A stretch of DNA of 64,000 bases from the NCBI GenBank assembly GCA_013365365.1, contig JABVXU010000126.1, positions 62,001 to 126,000 of the forward strand. The letters are read 5' to 3'. The notes under the pieces were generated by a model. That model saw nothing but the letters and a program-made list of their open reading frames with translations, was not told the DNA's origin and searched no databases. Shown in pieces: positions 59,901 through 64,000 of this stretch (position 1 is its first letter; every line of letters starts with the position of its first letter). A program made the position numbers and the translations under genes. This DNA is from Cruorifilaria tuberocauda. Lineage: Eukaryota > Nematoda > Chromadorea > Rhabditida > Onchocercidae.

Positions 59901-62900
59901 TAAGAATATGAGGTTACGATTAGAAAAGTAACTTATAAACTGTTCTTTGTATGAAGAAATGATTTTACGAATTAATTCATGAAAATTAGATTTATATTTC
60001 ATTTCTTAAATTATTGGGGAAAAGATGTCATATCACATTATTGGTATTGTATTAACATTTGTTTTCAGATAAAAAACTTTGGAAATGAATGAAAGTGAAA
60101 AAATGAAGAATATTTTGAGGAAGGAAGAAAATATTAATGAAGTAATATTTTAAAACAAATGTATGTTAGCGGATGAAATGTTAAAAAACTGAAGTGTGTT
60201 ATAAAAGAGAAAGTGGTGGTAGGTGGAGATAATCAAAAAAAGAATAAGTGGAAAGATTGATGATTATCGTAAGCTTTCCTCACTTCACAGCATATAAGTG
60301 GATTAAAGCGGATAGTGGTAAAAATTGAAATTTTATTGTAGCTGGTTTCTTTTTCGACTAATGAAATTATGGACGGTAAAAAACTTGAAAAATTTTTAGA
60401 ATAAAAGAGAGCCGTATGTTAGAATGGAAAATGTAGATTAAAATTGAGTTTGCAAATATGAATAAATTTTTCGTCCACATCATCCATCCCAATCTATAAC
60501 GATGATATGATGATGATGATGATTATAATGATGACGACAACGGTGATGATAATGGTGATGATGATGATGGTCATTTGTAGCTGTATCGACCACTTAAAAA
60601 GGAGAAAACTTCTATACCATAGTAGGGGGTAAAAGAGAAATGGGAGAAACTTTTCGGATCAAACTCATTCATCCTGAAAGGAGATCGGGGAAGGGGATGA
60701 AAGAATGTTAAGATCGGGTTTGATTGTTGTTCCTGTTTGTAATCATTTACGTATGTACGTATATGGATGGATAGGTGGATAAATGAGTGGACGGTTGGAT
60801 GGACGGATGGATAGACGGACAACTGAGTGTGGAAAACAATTGTTGAACGTTGTGTATGTAGTATATAAAATAATCAGATTGAAGAAATTAGAGATACATA
60901 GTGAGAATATGAAGAAAAGAAAATAAATGCCAAAGTGGACACTATTAATCAGCTTCCTTTTCCTTATATTTCAAATTCAATCTTATCTTTCTACTACTCC
61001 ATTATTTCTTCATGAAAATTGAGAAAATTCTACATTTTTAAAAAGGAAATGAAAGGAAAGGAGAGGGAGTGGTGTGGTCAACAATTGATACCGTTTCACT
61101 CATATTTTCCTGATAATTATCATTTCATTTTCCTACTTATAGTGATTTAATGAATAATGATAATGTCAAGGGTAACATTTAATGTGTATGTATTATAGCT
61201 AATAAAATATTTTAATTAACAGATTAAGTATAGAGCGGGGAAAAATCCTGAATTTTGAGTTAAATCGATTGAATGCGATATATTTATTTCTTCAATATTA
61301 CTTATATATAATTAAATCTAAACTGAAAGAAGATGTAGATAGTATCATTTATAATCAATTAACTGATTAATACATTTATGAAGCATTTTTCTAAATAGAT
61401 TCAAATCAAGAAAATTTTGCTTCGTGAACTGGCTAATACGATGTTCCTTAAAGTAGTTCCGAAATAAATCATTTTATCAGAGTTTGGTTTAATTTATGCA
61501 GCACTTACTCATCGCATTGTGTTTTTTTTCGAGTTCATGCAATTGAGGAAATGTGAGAAATAAATATGCAAAACAGAAAAATTTTTATAGGACAAGTTTT
61601 TTAAATTCCTAAAAATTTTCCTTTTTCATTCTCAACAACACAAACATACTTCTCACATCATTCATCTTATGCTTTATATGAGAATATTTTCAATTTCCAT
61701 ATCTGATTTATTCACAAATGAGTAACTCAAGGATGGGAATTGAAAATATTTTTAGGTAATAGGTGATGGTTAGGATTCGATTGGCGATTAACGACCACAT
61801 CACTAATTTACGGATAGATTAACGAGCCGCTGAGAAAGAGTGGTTGTATTATATAATATAACGTTTTCAAAGTAATTTTAAAGTTCCACTTCTATAGATT
61901 AATACCACAGGGATATTTTAAAATAGACTATCCAGTCTAAAGTTGTCATTACATTTATAATGGCACCGATTTTTTGGTGCTGTGAAGATTGAATAAGAGA
62001 TGATCTCAAAATGACGACCAACATTGTAGTATCGATATTTCATCAATTTTTGTGGCTTAATCGCTATTCGTCTTGTATTGGCGAATCACAATTGTTGCAA
62101 ATAATATTTCAATGAAGAAGTATTTAAGGAAAAAGGTAAAAAATTTCTAAACTTAAGGTTCTTCGGATAATTTCTTGATATCCACTACGATCAGGGCAAG
62201 AATGAGACGATTTCATTAACTTATACCAAAACCATGCGGATATACCGAAATCACGGAAATAAAAGCAGATAATTAATGAGTGTAGTATAAATGCATGAAA
62301 AGTATGGAGAACTAAATGGTGATTGTTAATTCTATTGAACAGCATATGGAATATTGAAAAAGCTATTCTTAGAAGCTTATGAAAAAAGAGTTCGAAAAAT
62401 TCAAAACTATGAAATTAATATTAATTCCTAATTTATTTTATGTCTTTTAATTTAATTTGTATTTCATATTCTTCACCTTTACTGCTCTCTCTACAAAAAT
62501 TCCTTCACCACATAGGTGAATATATTTTCGATTTAATGCAATTTATTGTTACTGAGAAAAAGAATTGAAACGGACCGGAATATTTTAACCAGTAATTACC
62601 AATGAGTGAAAGTAAAAATTGACTTAGGATCAAAGCTAAATTGCAGGATTTCGAAATGATTTTTAGACAATTGCTCATTTAATAATCGTATTTCACTGCA
62701 TTCTTTACTCAATTTTGTATATCAAATCAATAAGTATGCATTATAAAACAATTTCAGGTTTGCAAATTTAGTGAAAGATACAAGAAATGTGGAATATATT
62801 AAACTCATTGTGTCCTGTCTAGATTACAGTTCTGAAGATTCTTTCAATCGTTTTATTCTTCAAACAGCTCTCACAGGCGCTTGTCTGGTATCATTTTTAA

Positions 62901-64000
62901 AATTGAATCAGTAATTTTAATTTGATTTAATTTGAAAGAAATAATATTGAAAAAGATTGAGAGACACGTTTACTTATGCCAGTTTAAATTTCATAGACTG
63001 ATTTCATTCTGAAAAAAAACGAATTAACTTTTTTCCTTATTTGTAAAATACAAAATCAAAACAAGAAAATGTAACAAGTATACAACTCTTAAAGATTTAC
63101 ATCCACACAATAAAATTCCTATCCTATTAATGATGAACCATCAATTAATTAATTGCCTTTTTATTAGTTCAATGATGTCCTGTACTGTTTCTTTTGCTGC
63201 TTATATTTCTATAGTTTTGGTTGTTCTGGAAATATTAAATAATATTGGACGAATAAAAATCTCCTTTTTTGAAAATACCAATGGGCTTGTGTTATTGATT
63301 TTATTTGTAAATAATCATTTTTAGACTGGTAGGAAATGGACAACTCAATTTTTGAACATTTTGTTGTCCCACAACATCAGTGATTTCTCTGTTTGGGGGA
63401 TAAAATTGTTGTTAGGACAACTTGCGGATTCTTCAGCAAAACTTGTCCGACATGCTTTGCGTCTATTACACCGTTGGATACCGGTATGTTGGGTTACTTA
63501 ATTCTTTGAAATTTTTATTTTTTAAAAACGTACTTTGTTTGAAACTTTCTCTCGGTCTCTAAAATATTCTTGTTGTCAAAAAATGTATGAAAATGGATCT
63601 GAGTATTAATTTTTGAAATGAAATGAGGTTTTTCAACTTTTCTTTCAAAATTAATAGTTCAGATTTGAAAAAAATAAATGAAAGATTGAAAATTTAAATA
63701 TATTTTTTCTTTATATATTTATTAAATTTTAGTCGATATTTAACGATATCAAGCTATTGGTACGTAAGTTTCTATTGTCACTATTATTATCATTTCATTT
63801 TTCTGATATCAACTAGACTTGACGATTGCAACATCTGTTTACAGCATTATCCGGAGAGTGTTCGTCTTATTAAAGATATATGTTTCGATGGATTTGGTGA
63901 TGCGGGAACTTTGCTAAAAGCATATGTTTTCTCTAGTGAGAGTTACGTAAAGGACAATTCTCATGATACTCTCACAACTCTCGATTATTGGAAAAAGGTT
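47994..64000 (+). CDS. rict-1: Rictor, TORC2 scaffold subunit (N-terminal half; 3' end beyond window)
   Basis: Rictor defines TOR complex 2, which activates SGK/AKT kinases in growth and fat control. Exons: frame from 47994 to 48226, 48367-48498, 48811-49041, 49499-49578, 49718-49848, 50015-50073, 50385-50525, 50775-50899, 51129-51218, 51450-51538, 51761-51841, 52067-52150, 52431-52597, 52861-53048, 53247-53413, 53636-53812, 53922-54058, 62758-62887, 63325-63483, 63733-63759 and 63845 onward. About 928 codons are visible. Recognisable Rictor pieces are the helical N-domain (KKDKLAFSCFAII, NLLHTWAGLF, LQDPDDPVALRATLLIHDLL), SPKNLLNTGSIYYFAFIGA with CLDYSSEDSFNRFILQTALTGA, and FSVWGIKLLLGQL. 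The start codon is not certain: the first open block has no in-frame ATG. The 48226/48367 junction has no GT donor in phase, and the 50775 acceptor was chosen by phase. Intron 54059-62757 contains another gene. Confidence 0.9.
54059..55218. other. left part of the long Rictor intron
   Basis: AT-rich intron sequence downstream of the nested gene's stop. No exon of either gene could be placed here: the Rictor exons at 54058 and 62758 join directly in phase and without loss of conserved sequence. Confidence 0.5.
55219..58617 (-). CDS. secreted DB-module protein with Gln/Pro-rich centre, nested in a Rictor intron
   Basis: Seven exons join in phase to 481 aa: 58617-58447, 57660-57517, 57260-57033, 56813-56409, 56124-56011, 55901-55773 and 55473-55219. 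Exon 1 has a signal peptide (MTLVFLFITISILIG) and a short cysteine cluster with an ShK-like end, MCPETCRPC. Residues about 60-350 are low-complexity Gln/Pro/Tyr-rich sequence with QQ runs and phenylalanine-rich FPTFPPF and FPTLPPF pieces. Residues about 355-475 form a DB module, a nematode extracellular domain: RFKSCCQEL, CAALCNY, RCPLSKVGDVMICASG, TPCCEAY, HCRPYC, YKCLGKL and QRCF, with twelve or more cysteines in family spacing. Likely a cuticle or matrix protein; function unknown. For exon 2 the donor TTTG|GTAAGT was preferred to GCAAG|GTATAG because only it keeps phase. Confidence 0.88.
58636..58694. repeat. AAT trinucleotide microsatellite
   Basis: Imperfect TAA/AAT repeats broken by ATTC and GTAAG, 20-80 bases upstream of the nested gene's start codon on the minus strand. 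Confidence 0.7.
60500..60571. repeat. GAT trinucleotide microsatellite
   Basis: GATGATGAT runs with GAC and GGT interruptions in the Rictor intron. Confidence 0.75.
60763..60820. repeat. GGAT tetranucleotide repeat
   Basis: Degenerate GGAT/GGAC units (ATGGATGGATAGG, GGTTGGATGGACGG). The reverse strand reads as a short His/Pro/Ser-rich open frame, which is an artefact of the repeat. Confidence 0.7.

Larger units (their letters stand above)
58618..62757. other. right part of the long Rictor intron; upstream of the nested gene
   Basis: About 4.1 kb without supported exons. It should contain the promoter of the nested minus-strand DB-module gene. It carries several simple repeats (58636-58694, 60500-60571, 60763-60820). 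The open frames at 60571-60822 and 62124-62345 are simple-repeat or AT-rich artefacts. Confidence 0.5.

Noticed and set aside
60571..60822. His/Pro/Ser-rich minus-strand frame
   Set aside because: Produced by the GGAT repeat; no start context, splice partners or domain.

Overview
The window is nuclear DNA of a parasitic nematode, most likely a clade III (filarial-type) roundworm. It is AT-rich, its genes are split into many exons with short introns ending in TTTCAG-like acceptors, and the gene set includes nematode-specific families: a moulting-cycle MLT-10-like protein and a DB-module secreted protein. Orthologues of worm cdc-48, mup-2/tnt troponin T, sgt-1, efr-3, a UDP-glycosyltransferase and rict-1 are also present. 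Species cannot be fixed from the sequence alone. I rebuilt gene models exon by exon, using reading-frame phase at each junction as the control. Nearly all junctions close in phase, which is why most models carry high confidence.

Layout, left to right. (1) 0.4-2.7 kb, minus: small secreted cysteine-containing orphan. (2) 5.0-8.2 kb, plus: secreted Ser/Thr-rich orphan with a C-terminal cysteine domain. (3) 8.4-12.8 kb, minus: complete 11-exon MLT-10-like moulting protein (819 aa) with a striking Leu-Ser-Pro repeat tail, convergent with (2). (4) 15.0-20.6 kb, minus: complete 17-exon CDC-48/p97 (816 aa), with a GC-AG intron and a probable intronic C/D snoRNA. (5) 22.8-26.3 kb, minus: 10-exon troponin T (449 aa). 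(6) 29.6-32.9 kb, minus: 10-exon UDP-glycosyltransferase (568 aa). (7) 35.1-37.2 kb, minus: 8-exon SGT co-chaperone (338 aa). (8) 39.0-45.7 kb, minus: 18-exon EFR3 (895 aa). (9) about 48 kb to the right edge, plus: Rictor, about 21 exons visible and still open at base 64000. (10) 55.2-58.6 kb, minus: a complete 7-exon gene for a secreted Gln/Pro-rich DB-module protein, lying wholly inside one 8.7 kb Rictor intron.

There is no operon evidence: same-strand neighbours are about 2 kb apart or more. Functionally the block mixes proteostasis (CDC-48, SGT), muscle (troponin T), plasma-membrane and nutrient signalling (EFR3 for PI4-kinase anchoring, Rictor for TORC2), xenobiotic conjugation (UGT), and cuticle or secreted worm-specific proteins (MLT-10-like, DB-module, two orphans). 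No transposon ORFs, rRNA, tRNA or CRISPR array was recognised. The most interesting items are the nested DB-module gene, the snoRNA candidate, the GC-AG intron and one Rictor junction with no usable GT donor.
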